A stretch of DNA of 64,000 nt from Allobosea sp. (GCA_017307955.1 JAFKFV010000007.1:407462-471461), one strand, 5' to 3'; numbered from the stretch's first letter, positions 35,499 to 45,334 are shown. The notes: a model not told the origin generated them from the letters alone. Numbers and translations: made by a program.

Positions 35499-35527
35499 AG
35501 ACCGCGACACAATCGAGCGTAGCGAAG

Positions 35528-35546
35528 AATGGCAAAGTTTGCCATT
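35528..35546. promoter_or_regulatory. Perfect 19-base palindrome, likely ParD operator
   Basis: AATGGCAAAGTTTGCCATT is a perfect 9-bp inverted repeat around a single G, 22 bases upstream of the antitoxin start. RHH antitoxins such as ParD bind palindromes like this to repress their own operon, so this is the probable operator. Confidence 0.7.
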
Positions 35547-35568
35547 ATTCGGGCTGGAGGTGCCCGCC

Positions 35569-35826
35569 ATGGCTACGATGAACATTTCGCTTCCCGATCG
35601 CATGAAAAGCTGGGTCGAGGAGCAGACTCGCGATGGGCGTTACGGCAATGCAAGTGATTATGTGCGCGACCTGATCCGTCGCGACCAGGAGCGTCGCGAT
35701 CAGATCGCCATGCTGCAGTCGCTCATCGACGAGGGCTTGGCGAGCGGTCGAAGCGACCGCACTCTTGCCGACCTCATGGCAGAGGCCCGCAAGCGCGCCG
35801 GTGCGAGCGATGAAGGCCCGCTATAA
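35569..35826 (+). CDS. ParD-like antitoxin (ribbon-helix-helix)
   Basis: This 85-aa protein begins with the RHH DNA-binding strand MATMNISLPDRMKSWVEEQ and helix YGNASDYVRDLIRRDQERRD, then a flexible, charged C-terminus that would wrap the toxin. A GGAGG ribosome-binding site at 35556-35560 precedes the ATG at 35569. Its end overlaps the toxin gene by 17 bases. The palindrome just upstream is the likely self-operator. GC content of this pair is lower than that of neighbouring genes, consistent with acquisition. Confidence 0.9.
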   Translation: MATMNISLPDRMKSWVEEQTRDGRYGNASDYVRDLIRRDQERRDQIAMLQSLIDEGLASGRSDRTLADLMAEARKRAGASDEGPL

Positions 35827-36103
35827 AAAGACGATTCAAGCCGACGAGGACATCATCGCGCTTTATGGCGACGGCGTCAGGATGTTCGGCGTCCGACAGG
35901 CGGAAGCCTATGTGGCCCGCCTGATGGACCTGTTCGAGCTGATCGCGGAGCAGCCGGGGCTTGCTCGCGAGCGCAGCGAATTCAATCCCCCCGTCCGCCT
36001 GCATTTCCACGAGAGCCATGTGGTCGTCTATCGGCTTGATGACGACGGTGTCCTCATCGTCCGTGTCCTGAACGGGCGCGAGGACTGGATCCGCAATCTC
36101 TGA
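35810..36103 (+). CDS. ParE/RelE-type toxin
   Basis: This 97-aa protein has the RelE/ParE fold pattern: ADEDIIALYGDGVRMFGVRQAEAYVARLMDLFELIAEQPGLARER, then VRLHFHESHVVVYRLDDDGVLIVRVLNGREDWIRNL. The final VLIVRVLNGREDW strand is typical of ParE. ParE toxins poison DNA gyrase, whereas RelE cuts mRNA; the ParD-type partner favours ParE. The ATG at 35810 lies inside the antitoxin gene, indicating coupled translation. It is convergent with ccrM, five bases away. Confidence 0.9.
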   Translation: MKARYKKTIQADEDIIALYGDGVRMFGVRQAEAYVARLMDLFELIAEQPGLARERSEFNPPVRLHFHESHVVVYRLDDDGVLIVRVLNGREDWIRNL

Positions 36104-36108
36104 CGCCG

Positions 36109-37319
<1,211 letters not shown>

Positions 37320-37457
37320 GAAGACCTTTCACGGCGACTGCGGCGCGGCGGACATCGTTTCGCCGGAGAAGATCGGCTAGAATCGCGCCACAAGGCTGGC
37401 GCATCACGCGCCGCACCCGCAGGACCGGCCGCTGACGGCCGCAAGACCGAGGCCCCG

Positions 37458-38888
37458 ATGACGTTCCGCCTGCCCCTCGTCGCCGCGATGCTCGCGCTCC
37501 TCGCCGTGCCGGCCCTTGCCGATAGCGCGATGCTGGTGGTCGATTCCTCCGCTTCGATGGCCGGCAAGCTCGGCCGCGACCGCAAGGCCGATCTCGTCGC
37601 CGACGCGGTGGCCTCGGCGATGACCGACTTCCCGACCGAGGCGAAGGTCGGGCTGCTGGCCTTCGGCAGCGAGAGCAAGACGAGCTGCGGCGACGCCAAG
37701 GTGGTCGTGAAGCCGCAGCAGGACGGCAACGAGGCAGTGTCGCAGGCGGCGGCGAAGCTCACGCCGCGCGGCAAGGCGCCGCTCGCCGTCGCCATCGAGC
37801 GCGCGGCCAACGCCATCGACTACCGCAAGGACCACGCGACCATCGTCGTCATCGTCGACAAGATCGAGGCCTGCGACGCCGATCCCTGCGTGCTCGCCGG
37901 CGCCCTGAAGGCGAAGTCGAAGGATCTCGCCATCGAGGTGATCGGCCTCGGGCTCGACGAGGCCGACAGTGCGCGCGCCGCCTGCATCGCCGAGCAGGGC
38001 GGCGGCAAGTTCCTCAACGCCAAGGACGGCACCGATCTCGGCGGCGGTCTCGCCGCCGCGCTCGCCAATGCCAAGGCGCCGCCGGCGACGCTGCCCACCG
38101 CCTCGATCGAGGCGCCCGGGCGGGTCATCCAGTCGGACCGGTTCGAGGTCGGCTATGACGGACCGAAGACGAAGGGCGACCGCATCCAGATCACCTGGCC
38201 CGGCCTTCCGGCCGGCTCGGAAATCCGCAGCGTGCTCGTCGGCGCCGACGGCAAGACGCGCGAGATGCAGGCGCCGGCCGAGGCCGGCACCTACGAGATC
38301 CGCTACTACCACCCCGAGCTCAACGCCGTTCTCGCGACGAAGACGCTCGATGTCGCGATGCGGCCGGTGACGGTCTCGGCGCCGGCGCGCGTTCCGGCGG
38401 GGGCGCCGATGACGATCGCCTGGACCGGGCCGGCCGAGCGCTTCGACGAGATCTGGATCACGAAGGCCGGCGACCCGACGCGGCTCGACGGCGTCGGCCT
38501 TCGCCACAACGGAAAGTCGGTGACGCTCAACGCGCCGCTGCAGCCCGGAAGCTACGAGGTGCTGTATCACTCGGCCGCCGACAACACGGTGCCGGCCAAG
38601 GTCGCCATCACGGTCGATCCGCCGGCGGCGACGCTGAACGCGCCGCCCTCGGCCGCCGCGGGCACGCGCATCGACGTCGCCTGGACCGGCCCCGGCGCCC
38701 GCTATGACGACGTCACGATCGCCAGGAGCGGCATGGCCTCGTCCGAGCATCTCACCATGGCGCGCGTGCGCCCGGACATGCCGACCGTGCGCATCACCGT
38801 TCCCTCCGAGCCCGGCTCCTATGAGCTGCGCTATGTCGCCGGCGACGGGAAGGCCGTGTTCGCGACCGTCCCGATCAGCGTGCAATAG
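37458..38888 (+). CDS. Exported VWA-domain protein with three Ig-like repeats
   Basis: This 476-aa protein has a signal peptide (MTFRLPLVAAMLALLAVPALA) and a von Willebrand A domain whose metal site DxSxS is D29, S31, S33 in VVDSSASM. Three repeats of about 80-90 residues follow, each opening with a PA-x3-G-x4-I/V-x-W-x-GP pattern (VQSD.. QITWPGLPAG, TIAWTGPAERFDE, VAWTGPGARYDD) and closing with a PGSYELRY-type strand. The repeats look like beta-sandwich domains. A periplasmic binding or adhesion role is inferred; the ligand is unknown. It is divergent from ccrM and stands alone. Confidence 0.85.
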   Translation: MTFRLPLVAAMLALLAVPALADSAMLVVDSSASMAGKLGRDRKADLVADAVASAMTDFPTEAKVGLLAFGSESKTSCGDAKVVVKPQQDGNEAVSQAAAKLTPRGKAPLAVAIERAANAIDYRKDHATIVVIVDKIEACDADPCVLAGALKAKSKDLAIEVIGLGLDEADSARAACIAEQGGGKFLNAKDGTDLGGGLAAALANAKAPPATLPTASIEAPGRVIQSDRFEVGYDGPKTKGDRIQITWPGLPAGSEIRSVLVGADGKTREMQAPAEAGTYEIRYYHPELNAVLATKTLDVAMRPVTVSAPARVPAGAPMTIAWTGPAERFDEIWITKAGDPTRLDGVGLRHNGKSVTLNAPLQPGSYEVLYHSAADNTVPAKVAITVDPPAATLNAPPSAAAGTRIDVAWTGPGARYDDVTIARSGMASSEHLTMARVRPDMPTVRITVPSEPGSYELRYVAGDGKAVFATVPISVQ

Positions 38889-38944
38889 GCAGCGCCGCTC
38901 CGATCTGTTAGGACGCGGCCGCAACAATCAGGAACTCTCTCCCC

Positions 38945-39625
38945 ATGCTCGTCATCTTCGATTGCGACGGCGTCCTCGTCGATTCCGAGATCCTGGCCTC
39001 GCGCGTCGACAGCGAGCGGCTGAAGGAGGTCGGCTACGAGATTTCAGTCGACGAGATGTCGCATCGCTTCGCCGGCCTCACCTGGGACCGGATCGCGAAG
39101 ATCATCGAGTCCGATCTCGGCCACCCCCTCCCCGAGGGCTTCCACAAAGAGACCGATGCCGAGCTGGACCGCCGCCTCGCCGACGAGCTGGAGATCATCC
39201 CCGGCGTCCACGACATGCTGGACCGCCTCGATTACCAGCGCTGCATCTGCTCGAACTCCTCGCCCGAGCGCCTCAAGATCTCGCTGACGCGCACCAAGCT
39301 CTATGACCGCTTCCGGCCCTATGTCTTCTCGGCCGTAGCGATCGGCAACAAGCGGCCGAAGCCGGCGCCCGACGTCTTCCTGCATGCCGCCAACGAGTTC
39401 GACGCCGATCCGCGCAACTGCGTGGTGATCGAGGATTCGACCCATGGCGTGCATGGCGCCAAGGCGGCCGGCATGCGCGTCATCGGCTTCATCGGCGGTT
39501 CGCATTCCTGGCCGGGTCATGCCGACCAGCTGACCGCCGCCGGCGCCGAAACGGTCATTCGCCGCATGGCCGATCTGCCGGCCACCGTCGCCGCCTTCGC
39601 GGCCTGGTCCGGCCTCGACGAGTGA
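38945..39625 (+). CDS. HAD-superfamily hydrolase (phosphoglucomutase/phosphatase-like)
   Basis: This 226-aa protein is a HAD subfamily IA phosphatase. Motif I is IFDCDGVLVDSE (D6, D8), motif II ICSNSSPERL, motif III Lys in KRPKPAPDVFLHAA, and motif IV VVIEDSTHGVHGAKAAGMRVIGF. The cap domain lies between residues 15 and 80. The motif set is that of beta-phosphoglucomutase-like and 6-phosphogluconate or sugar phosphatases; the substrate cannot be read from sequence. It is followed 13 bases later by the broken DUF1284 gene. Confidence 0.88.
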   Translation: MLVIFDCDGVLVDSEILASRVDSERLKEVGYEISVDEMSHRFAGLTWDRIAKIIESDLGHPLPEGFHKETDAELDRRLADELEIIPGVHDMLDRLDYQRCICSNSSPERLKISLTRTKLYDRFRPYVFSAVAIGNKRPKPAPDVFLHAANEFDADPRNCVVIEDSTHGVHGAKAAGMRVIGFIGGSHSWPGHADQLTAAGAETVIRRMADLPATVAAFAAWSGLDE

Positions 39626-39638
39626 GGCGGCGCGCCAG

Positions 39639-40072
39639 GTGACGGTGGAGCTGCGGCCGCATCACCTGCTCTGCATGCTGACCTATGTCGGCAAGGGCTA
39701 CAGCCCCGCCTTCTGCGCCAATTACGACGCCGTGCTGGCCCGGCTTTCGGCCGGCGAGGAAATCCTCCTCGTCGACGGGCCGGACAGCGTCTGCGCCCCG
39801 CCCTGTCGCTCCCCGATTCGCATTGCCGCAACGACAGCGTGACGGCGCGCGACGCCGCTGCTGCCAGCGCCATCTCGGCGCTGCTCGGCATGGATCTTCA
39901 GGCCGGGAGCCGCTTCGCGCTCGACGCGGACCGCCTCTCGGCGATGCGGGCGGCCTTCGCAGCCGGCACCAGCCGCGCCGCCTGCGCCGACTGCCAATGG
40001 CAGGCGCTCTGCGACAGCGTCGCGGCCGGCGGTTTCAGGGGCACGCGGCTCAGCGCGAGCCGCACGCCCTGA
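39639..40072 (+). pseudogene. Frameshifted DUF1284 gene
   Basis: From GTG 39639 the frame reads TVELRPHHLLCMLTYVGKGYSPAF... to DGPDSVCAPP, the DUF1284 opening, then drifts and stops at 39842. Reading one frame over gives LPDSHCRNDSVTARDAAAAS and continues through the Cys-rich end CADCQWQALC to 40072. Restoring one base in the C-rich run near 39797-39805 would rejoin the two parts into a protein of about 144 aa. The second frame also starts with GTG overlapping the first stop (GTGA, 39839-39842), so a coupled two-piece product is conceivable. DUF1284 proteins have conserved His/Cys residues suggestive of iron binding. A sequencing error cannot be excluded. Confidence 0.8.
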
Positions 40073-40075
40073 GTC

Positions 40076-41647
40076 TTACTCCGCCGCCTGTTCGAACGGG
40101 ACGGGCCGCTCATAAGTGAGCTTCGGCTGGCGGGCCGCCCGCGTCTCATCGAGCCTCCGCCGCGGCGCGAAGCGCGGCGCCTCGCGGAAGCGGGCGATGT
40201 CTCCCGCCTTTGCCTTCAGGACGAGATCGCGCAGCGTCGCCACGAAAAGATCGAGCGAGGCCTTCGATTCCGATTCCGTCGGCTCGATCAGCATGGCGCC
40301 ATGCACGACGAGCGGGAAATACATCGTCATCGGATGATAGCCCTCGTCGATCATCGCCTTGGCGAAATCGAGCGTCGTGACGCCGGTGCCCTCGAGGAAC
40401 CCGTCATCGAACAGCACCTCATGCATGCAGGTGCGGTCGCCCGACGGCTGGGTCATCACGTCGCGAAGGCCCGCGCGGACATAATTGGCGTTGAGCACCG
40501 CATCCTCGGACGCCTGGCGCAGGCCGTTGCCACCATGCGAGAGCATGTAGGACAGGGCGCGAACGAACATGCCCATCTGGCCGTGGAAGGCGACCATACG
40601 TCCGAACGGCGTCTCGCCGGCCTGAAGCTCGGCCTCGTCCTCGACCAGCACCGGTCCCTCCGCTCCGACCCGCACGAAAGGCAGCGGCGCGAAGGCGGCG
40701 AGGCGGTTCGAGAACACGACCGGCCCTGCCCCCGGCCCGCCGCCGCCATGCGGCGTCGAGAAGGTCTTGTGCAGGTTGATATGCATGGCGTCGACACCGA
40801 GCTCGCCGACCTTGGCCTTGCCGACGATGGCGTTGAAATTGGCGCCGTCGCAGTAGAAATAGGCCCCCGCGGCATGCACCGCGGCAGCGATCGCGACCAC
40901 GTCGCGCTCGAAGAGGCCGCAGGTGTTCGGATTGGTCAGCATGATCGCCGCGACCTCAGGCGAAAGCAGCGCCTTCACCGCCTCCGGATCGACCGTGCCG
41001 TCGGCGCGGGCGGGAACCGTCACGACCTTGAAGCCGAGCAGCGCCGCCGTCGCCGGATTGGTGCCATGCGCCGATTCCGGCACCAGCACGATATCGCGCG
41101 GCTCGCCGCGCGCCTCGATCGCGGCCTTGATCGCCATCATGCCGCAAAGCTCGCCATGCGCGCCGGCCTTCGGCGACAGGGCGACGCTGGTCATGCCGGT
41201 CATCTCGATCAGCCAGCGGCCTAGTTCGGCCATCAGCTCCACCGCGCCGGGAACGGTCGACAGCGGCTGTAGCGGGTGGATGTCGCCGAAGCCCGGCAGC
41301 CGCGCCAGCTTCTCATTGAGGCGCGGATTGTGCTTCATCGTGCAGGAGCCGAGCGGATAGAGGCCGCTGTCGATGGCGTAGTTCTTCTGGCTGAGCCGCA
41401 CATAATGGCGCACCGCCTCCGGTTCTGAGAGGCCGGGGAGATCGAGCGGCGCCTTGCGCTGGAGCTTGCCGAGCCGCGGCGTGAAGGCCTCCGGCTCGTC
41501 GAGATCGACGCCCGTCGTGCCATGCCGCCCGATCTCGAAGATCAGCGCCTCTTCCTGCTGCAGCGCGCAATTGCCGGTGAAGGTATCGATCGCGCTCACG
41601 GAAGCCTCTCCGGCGGAGGTGGGCCGGCCTTGGGTGTTCATGGTCAT
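40076..41647 (-). CDS. gcvPB: Glycine dehydrogenase (decarboxylating) subunit 2
   Basis: This 523-aa protein is the PLP-bearing half of the glycine cleavage P protein. The PLP Lys is K294 in HINLHKTFSTPHGGGGPG, with SAHGTNPATAALLGFKVV and MLTNPNTCGLFE upstream and a LIEPTESESKASLDLF end. P protein decarboxylates glycine and passes aminomethyl to lipoyl-GcvH. The ATG at 41647 follows GAGGTGGG. It is the last gene of the gcv operon. Only three bases separate its stop from that of the convergent DUF1284 gene. The heterodimeric P protein form (PA + PB) contrasts with the fused GcvP of most rhizobia. Confidence 0.95.
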   Translation of the reverse strand: MTMNTQGRPTSAGEASVSAIDTFTGNCALQQEEALIFEIGRHGTTGVDLDEPEAFTPRLGKLQRKAPLDLPGLSEPEAVRHYVRLSQKNYAIDSGLYPLGSCTMKHNPRLNEKLARLPGFGDIHPLQPLSTVPGAVELMAELGRWLIEMTGMTSVALSPKAGAHGELCGMMAIKAAIEARGEPRDIVLVPESAHGTNPATAALLGFKVVTVPARADGTVDPEAVKALLSPEVAAIMLTNPNTCGLFERDVVAIAAAVHAAGAYFYCDGANFNAIVGKAKVGELGVDAMHINLHKTFSTPHGGGGPGAGPVVFSNRLAAFAPLPFVRVGAEGPVLVEDEAELQAGETPFGRMVAFHGQMGMFVRALSYMLSHGGNGLRQASEDAVLNANYVRAGLRDVMTQPSGDRTCMHEVLFDDGFLEGTGVTTLDFAKAMIDEGYHPMTMYFPLVVHGAMLIEPTESESKASLDLFVATLRDLVLKAKAGDIARFREAPRFAPRRRLDETRAARQPKLTYERPVPFEQAAE

Positions 41648-41659
41648 CTACCCACCTCG

Positions 41660-41983
41660 TCAATTATAACGAATATGCACAAGACTGTATTGAATAGACG
41701 ATATCTCTTTGATCATCGCCTTAATCTTAAGGGGATGAGTTTGTTCTAGCGTCGATTGAACTGTTCCCTCGTGCGGATAACGAGCAGGCATAGTCGACAT
41801 AGCGTCAATCAAAGCGCTGTAGCGTTGCGACAGCTCGGGCGGGAAGTCCCGCTCGTGAAGTTTGAACAAGTAACTCTGATAAGCGAGCAGAAGCCGCTTT
41901 CGCAGCGTTGCGCTGCTCCACGCCATCAATCCAAGCGCCATCGACAGATTATCGTGGGCATAGTCATAGGGAGCTGCGCTCAC
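41660..41983 (-). CDS. AT-rich orphan gene between gcvPA and gcvPB, unknown function
   Basis: This 107-aa reading frame starts with a GTG that overlaps the gcvPA stop (GTGA, 41980-41983) and ends 12 bases before gcvPB, so it is built into the operon. The protein reads as alpha-helical and soluble: [28 protein letters not shown], then [19 protein letters not shown] and a C-terminal helix. By memory it resembles a scattered group of unnamed proteins of about 100 aa with a DFP-x-EL motif, but I cannot name a family. Its GC content is near 48%, far below its neighbours, and its codons are unlike theirs (many AT-ending), which points to recent gain. Confidence 0.7.
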   Translation of the reverse strand: MSAAPYDYAHDNLSMALGLMAWSSATLRKRLLLAYQSYLFKLHERDFPPELSQRYSALIDAMSTMPARYPHEGTVQSTLEQTHPLKIKAMIKEISSIQYSLVHIRYN

Positions 41984-43323
41984 TTCAGCACCTCGGTCAG
42001 AGCAGCCGCGAAGGCGATGCGGTCGTCGACGGTGTTCACCTCGGTGGAGGCGACGATGAGAAGATCGGCGAGGTCGGGCCGGCCCGGCTCGAGCCGCGAG
42101 ACCGGGACGCCGCCGAGAATGCCCTTCGCAGCCAGCGCCTCGACGACACCGGCTGCTTCACGCGGCAGGCGGAGCGTGAACTCGTTGAAGAAGCTCTCGT
42201 TGAGCAGCGAGACGCCCGGCACCTCGACGAGCATCTCGGCGAGCTCGACGGCATTCGCATGATTGATGCGGGCAAGCCGCGCGAGGCCCGTCTCGCCGAG
42301 CAGCGTCATGTGGATGGTGAAGGCGAGCGCGCAGAGGCCTGAATTCGTGCAGATATTCGACGTCGCCTTGTCGCGGCGGATGTGCTGCTCGCGGGTCGAG
42401 AGCGTCAGCACGAAACCGCGCCGGCCTTCGGCGTCGACCGTCTCGCCGCAGAGCCGGCCCGGCATCTGGCGGACATGCTTCATCCGCGCTGCGAAGAGCC
42501 CGACATAGGGGCCGCCGAAGGTGAGCGGATTGCCGATCGACTGACCCTCGCCAACGACGATGTCGGCGCCCTGCGCGCCCGGCGGCTCGACGAGGCCGAG
42601 CGAAACAGCCTCGGTGAAGACCGCGACGAGCAGCGCGCCGACCTGATGCGCCTTCTCGGCGATCGGCGCGAGGTCGATGAGATGGCCATAGACGGAGGGC
42701 GACTGCACGACGACGCAAGAGGTCTCGGCGTCGATGCGCGCGAGGATGTCCTCGGTGCCGAGCGGATCCGCGTCGAGCGCATCGACGCCGTCCGACGCCA
42801 TGGCCGAGGTCGTCGCGACAACGGCGCGGTAATGCGGATGCAGTCCCCCCGAGAGCACGGCCTTGTTCCGCCGCGTCACGCGATGGGCCATCAGCACCGC
42901 CTCGGCCGTCGCGGTCGAGCCGTCATACATCGAGGCGTTGGCGACCTCCATGCCGGTCAGATGCGCGACCTGGGTCTGGAATTCGAAGAGATATTGCAGC
43001 GTGCCCTGCGTGATCTCGGGCTGGTACGGCGTGTAGGAGGTGAGGAATTCCGAGCGCTGGATCAGGTGATCGACGCTCGCCGGCACATGGTGCCGATAGG
43101 CGCCGGCGCCGACGAAGAACGGCACCGATCCGGCCGGCACATTGCGCGCCGCCATCCGCCCGAGCGTCCGTTCGACGGAAAGTTCGCCCGCCGCCTCGGG
43201 CAAGGTGAGGCCATGGACGCGGAGATTGGCCGGGATGTCGAGGAAGAGATCATCGATCGAGCCGACGCCGATGGCGGCGAGCATCGCCTGCCGATCCGCC
43301 TCGGAATGGGGAAGATAGCGCAT
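41980..43323 (-). CDS. gcvPA: Glycine dehydrogenase (decarboxylating) subunit 1
   Basis: This 447-aa protein is the N-terminal-half subunit of the split P protein; it has the aminotransferase fold but lacks the PLP Lys. Family signatures include [36 protein letters not shown] text, [42 protein letters not shown] and [16 protein letters not shown]. It forms an alpha2beta2 complex with GcvPB. The gene lies 26 bases after gcvH and overlaps the orphan gene by four bases. Confidence 0.95.
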   Translation of the reverse strand: MRYLPHSEADRQAMLAAIGVGSIDDLFLDIPANLRVHGLTLPEAAGELSVERTLGRMAARNVPAGSVPFFVGAGAYRHHVPASVDHLIQRSEFLTSYTPYQPEITQGTLQYLFEFQTQVAHLTGMEVANASMYDGSTATAEAVLMAHRVTRRNKAVLSGGLHPHYRAVVATTSAMASDGVDALDADPLGTEDILARIDAETSCVVVQSPSVYGHLIDLAPIAEKAHQVGALLVAVFTEAVSLGLVEPPGAQGADIVVGEGQSIGNPLTFGGPYVGLFAARMKHVRQMPGRLCGETVDAEGRRGFVLTLSTREQHIRRDKATSNICTNSGLCALAFTIHMTLLGETGLARLARINHANAVELAEMLVEVPGVSLLNESFFNEFTLRLPREAAGVVEALAAKGILGGVPVSRLEPGRPDLADLLIVASTEVNTVDDRIAFAAALTEVLK

Positions 43324-43349
43324 CGCGCACCCTTTGATTGACGGCCCGC

Positions 43350-43721
43350 TCAGAGCGTCTCGAGGAAATTCCGGTAGGTGCTCTCGTCCATGAGGCCGGA
43401 GAGCTCGCCCTTGTCAGCCACGACGAGGCGCAGGAACCAGCCGGCGCCCTCGGCGGCTTCATTGATCGCGGCGGGCTGGTCGACGAGCCCGGAATTGACG
43501 CCCTCGACGGTGCCGGAGATCGGCGCGAACACCTCGCTCGCCGCCTTGACCGATTCGACCACGGCCGCCTCGTCGCCCTTCTTCAGCTCCTTGCCGATCT
43601 CGGGAAGCTCGACATAGACGACATCGCCGAGCTGCGACTGCGCATAGTCCGTGATGCCGACGGTCGCGATGTCGCCGTCGATGCGGACCCATTCGTGGTC
43701 CTTGGTGAAATAGGTCGCCAT
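43350..43721 (-). CDS. gcvH: Glycine cleavage system H protein
   Basis: This 123-aa lipoyl carrier shuttles the aminomethyl group between P, T and L proteins. The lipoylated Lys is K59 in [17 protein letters not shown]. The opening [38 protein letters not shown] is highly conserved, and the end [20 protein letters not shown] completes the hammerhead fold. It is the second gene of the gcv operon. Confidence 0.97.
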   Translation of the reverse strand: MATYFTKDHEWVRIDGDIATVGITDYAQSQLGDVVYVELPEIGKELKKGDEAAVVESVKAASEVFAPISGTVEGVNSGLVDQPAAINEAAEGAGWFLRLVVADKGELSGLMDESTYRNFLETL

Positions 43722-43762
43722 GGCGGCTGGTCCTCTGGTTCTTGTCGGTTGGAAGGCGTGTT

Positions 43763-44920
43763 TCAGGAAGCGTTCTTGCGGAAATAGCGGTGCGGCACGA
43801 AGGGCAGCGGCACCACGCGCGCAGCAAGATCCTTGCCGCGTACGGAAAGCGTCAGCGGCGTGCCGGGCGCGGCGGCATCCCCGGCGACATAGCCCATCGC
43901 GACCGGTCCGCCGGCGGTCGGCCCGAAGCCGCCCGAGGTGACAAGCCCGACCAGCGTCCCCGAGGCATCGCGGATTTCCGTGCCCTCGCGCGCCGGCGCG
44001 CGACCCTCCGGCTGGATGCCGACCCGCAGCCGCGCCGGGCCATCGGCGAATTCGGCGATGATGCGCCCTGCGCCGGGGAAGCCGCCCTCGGCGCGGCGAC
44101 GCTTCGAGACTGCGAAGCCGAGATCGGCCTCGGCCGGCGAGGTCGCCTCGTCGATGTCGTGGCCATAGAGGCAGAGACCGGCCTCGAGGCGAAGCGAATC
44201 GCGTGCGCCGAGCCCGATCGGCTTGACCTCCTCCGCGGCGAGCAGCGCCCGCGCCACCGCTTCCGCCTCGGTGGCGGCGACGGAGATCTCGTAGCCGTCC
44301 TCGCCGGTATAGCCCGAGCGGCTGATGGCGACCGGGATGCCGTCGAAAGCGGTGTCGGCCGCCGTCATGAAGCCCATCGTCTCGGCGCCGGGGACGTGCC
44401 GGGCGAGCACCGCCGCGGCGAGCGGCCCCTGCAGGGCGAGCAGGGCGCGGTCCTCGATCGGCCGCAGCGTGACGCCTTCGGGTAGATTGGCGGCGATATG
44501 GGCGTAGTCGATCGCCTTGCGAGCAGCGTTGACGACGAGGAACAGCGTCCCGTCCGCCGCATCGGCCGGCCGCGTCACCATCAGATCGTCGATGATGCCG
44601 CCGCCTTCGGCCGTGGTCAGCAGCGTGTAGCGGATGCGGCCGGGCGCGAGGCCAAGGAAATCGCCGGGCGTCAGCGCCTCCAGCGCCCGCGCGGTGGTCG
44701 CGTGGTCGGGCCCCTCCAGGAAGGCCTGGCCCATATGCGACACGTCGAAGAGACCGGCCTTTTCGCGCGTCCAGTTATGCTCGGCGAGGATGCCGGACGG
44801 ATACTGGACCGGCATCGCATAGCCCGCGAAGGGCACCATGCGGGCGCCGAGCGCGCGATGGAGCGTCGCGAGCGGCGTTTCGAGCAGGGATTCGGCTGAA
44901 GGCGAGTCGGCGTCGGCCAT
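43763..44920 (-). CDS. gcvT: Glycine cleavage system T protein (aminomethyltransferase)
   Basis: This 385-aa folate-dependent enzyme releases ammonia and passes a methylene group from aminomethyl-GcvH to tetrahydrofolate. Motifs: [63 protein letters not shown] (folate site), and [19 protein letters not shown]. The ATG at 44920 has CGAGGAG five bases upstream and follows a tandem glycine riboswitch. A longer open frame exists upstream but runs through the riboswitch and is not coding. First gene of the gcv operon. Confidence 0.96.
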   Translation of the reverse strand: MADADSPSAESLLETPLATLHRALGARMVPFAGYAMPVQYPSGILAEHNWTREKAGLFDVSHMGQAFLEGPDHATTARALEALTPGDFLGLAPGRIRYTLLTTAEGGGIIDDLMVTRPADAADGTLFLVVNAARKAIDYAHIAANLPEGVTLRPIEDRALLALQGPLAAAVLARHVPGAETMGFMTAADTAFDGIPVAISRSGYTGEDGYEISVAATEAEAVARALLAAEEVKPIGLGARDSLRLEAGLCLYGHDIDEATSPAEADLGFAVSKRRRAEGGFPGAGRIIAEFADGPARLRVGIQPEGRAPAREGTEIRDASGTLVGLVTSGGFGPTAGGPVAMGYVAGDAAAPGTPLTLSVRGKDLAARVVPLPFVPHRYFRKNAS

Positions 44921-44978
44921 GAAGGCTCCTCGGACGGGGTTGCAATGCGCGGCCTGTCCGAAAGACGGACTGTCCGCG

Positions 44979-45179
44979 CCCCCTCTGTCCGAGAACCTGA
45001 GAGATTTCCCTCCCCTGCCTCGCGGCTGGGAAGGCTGCTCCTTCGGTGAGCCCCGCCTACAAGAGACGGGTCTGCTTTCCAGAGCGTCGCCGACCGTCCG
45101 GTCCTTGAGCCTGAGAGTTTCCGGGGCGGTTGCTCCTTCGGCGCCGGCGGGGCGAACCCCGCCAGTCTCTCCCGGCGGT
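44979..45179 (-). ncRNA. Tandem glycine riboswitch
   Basis: On the minus strand, two glycine aptamers lie head to tail before gcvT. Aptamer 1 (about 45094-45179) runs from CCGCCGGGAGAGACTGG through GCCGAAGGAGCAACC to CTCTCAGGCTCAAGGACC. Aptamer 2 (about 44979-45088) has CACCGAAGGAGCAGCC and CTCTCAGGTTCTCGGACAGAGG. The CCGAAGGAGCA and CTCTCAGG blocks are the ligand-binding core of the class. Glycine riboswitches normally turn on glycine cleavage genes when glycine is plentiful. A 9-bp helix between 44987-44995 and the gcvT Shine-Dalgarno region (44927-44935) could provide the off state. Confidence 0.95.
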
Positions 45180-45244
45180 CGTGGGAACGATGCCTTTAGG
45201 GCCTCATCCCGGCCGGATCGCGACGACAACCCGGCCGAGAGCGA

Positions 45245-45272
45245 AGTGTAGAGAGCGCCGCGCCCCAGTCAA
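45245..45272 (-). promoter_or_regulatory. Promoter of the gcv operon
   Basis: On the minus strand TTGACT (45267-45272) and TACACT (45245-45250) are spaced by 16 bases, about 66 bases upstream of the first glycine aptamer. Transcription should begin near 45238 and include both aptamers. A CGGCCGG/CCGGCCG hairpin (45210-45237) lies between promoter and aptamer. This accounts for most of the non-coding stretch 44921-45334 together with the riboswitch. Confidence 0.6.
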
Positions 45273-45334
45273 GGAAGACCGGAGGCGCGTCCAGGGGCGA
45301 ACCGCCGCAGCGGATGCGCCGCCTTCCGTCCGCC

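Noticed and set aside
44921..45229. N-terminal extension of gcvT through the upstream region
   Set aside because: The extension is read from the two glycine aptamers, which are clearly RNA structure. ATG 44920 has its own strong ribosome-binding site.
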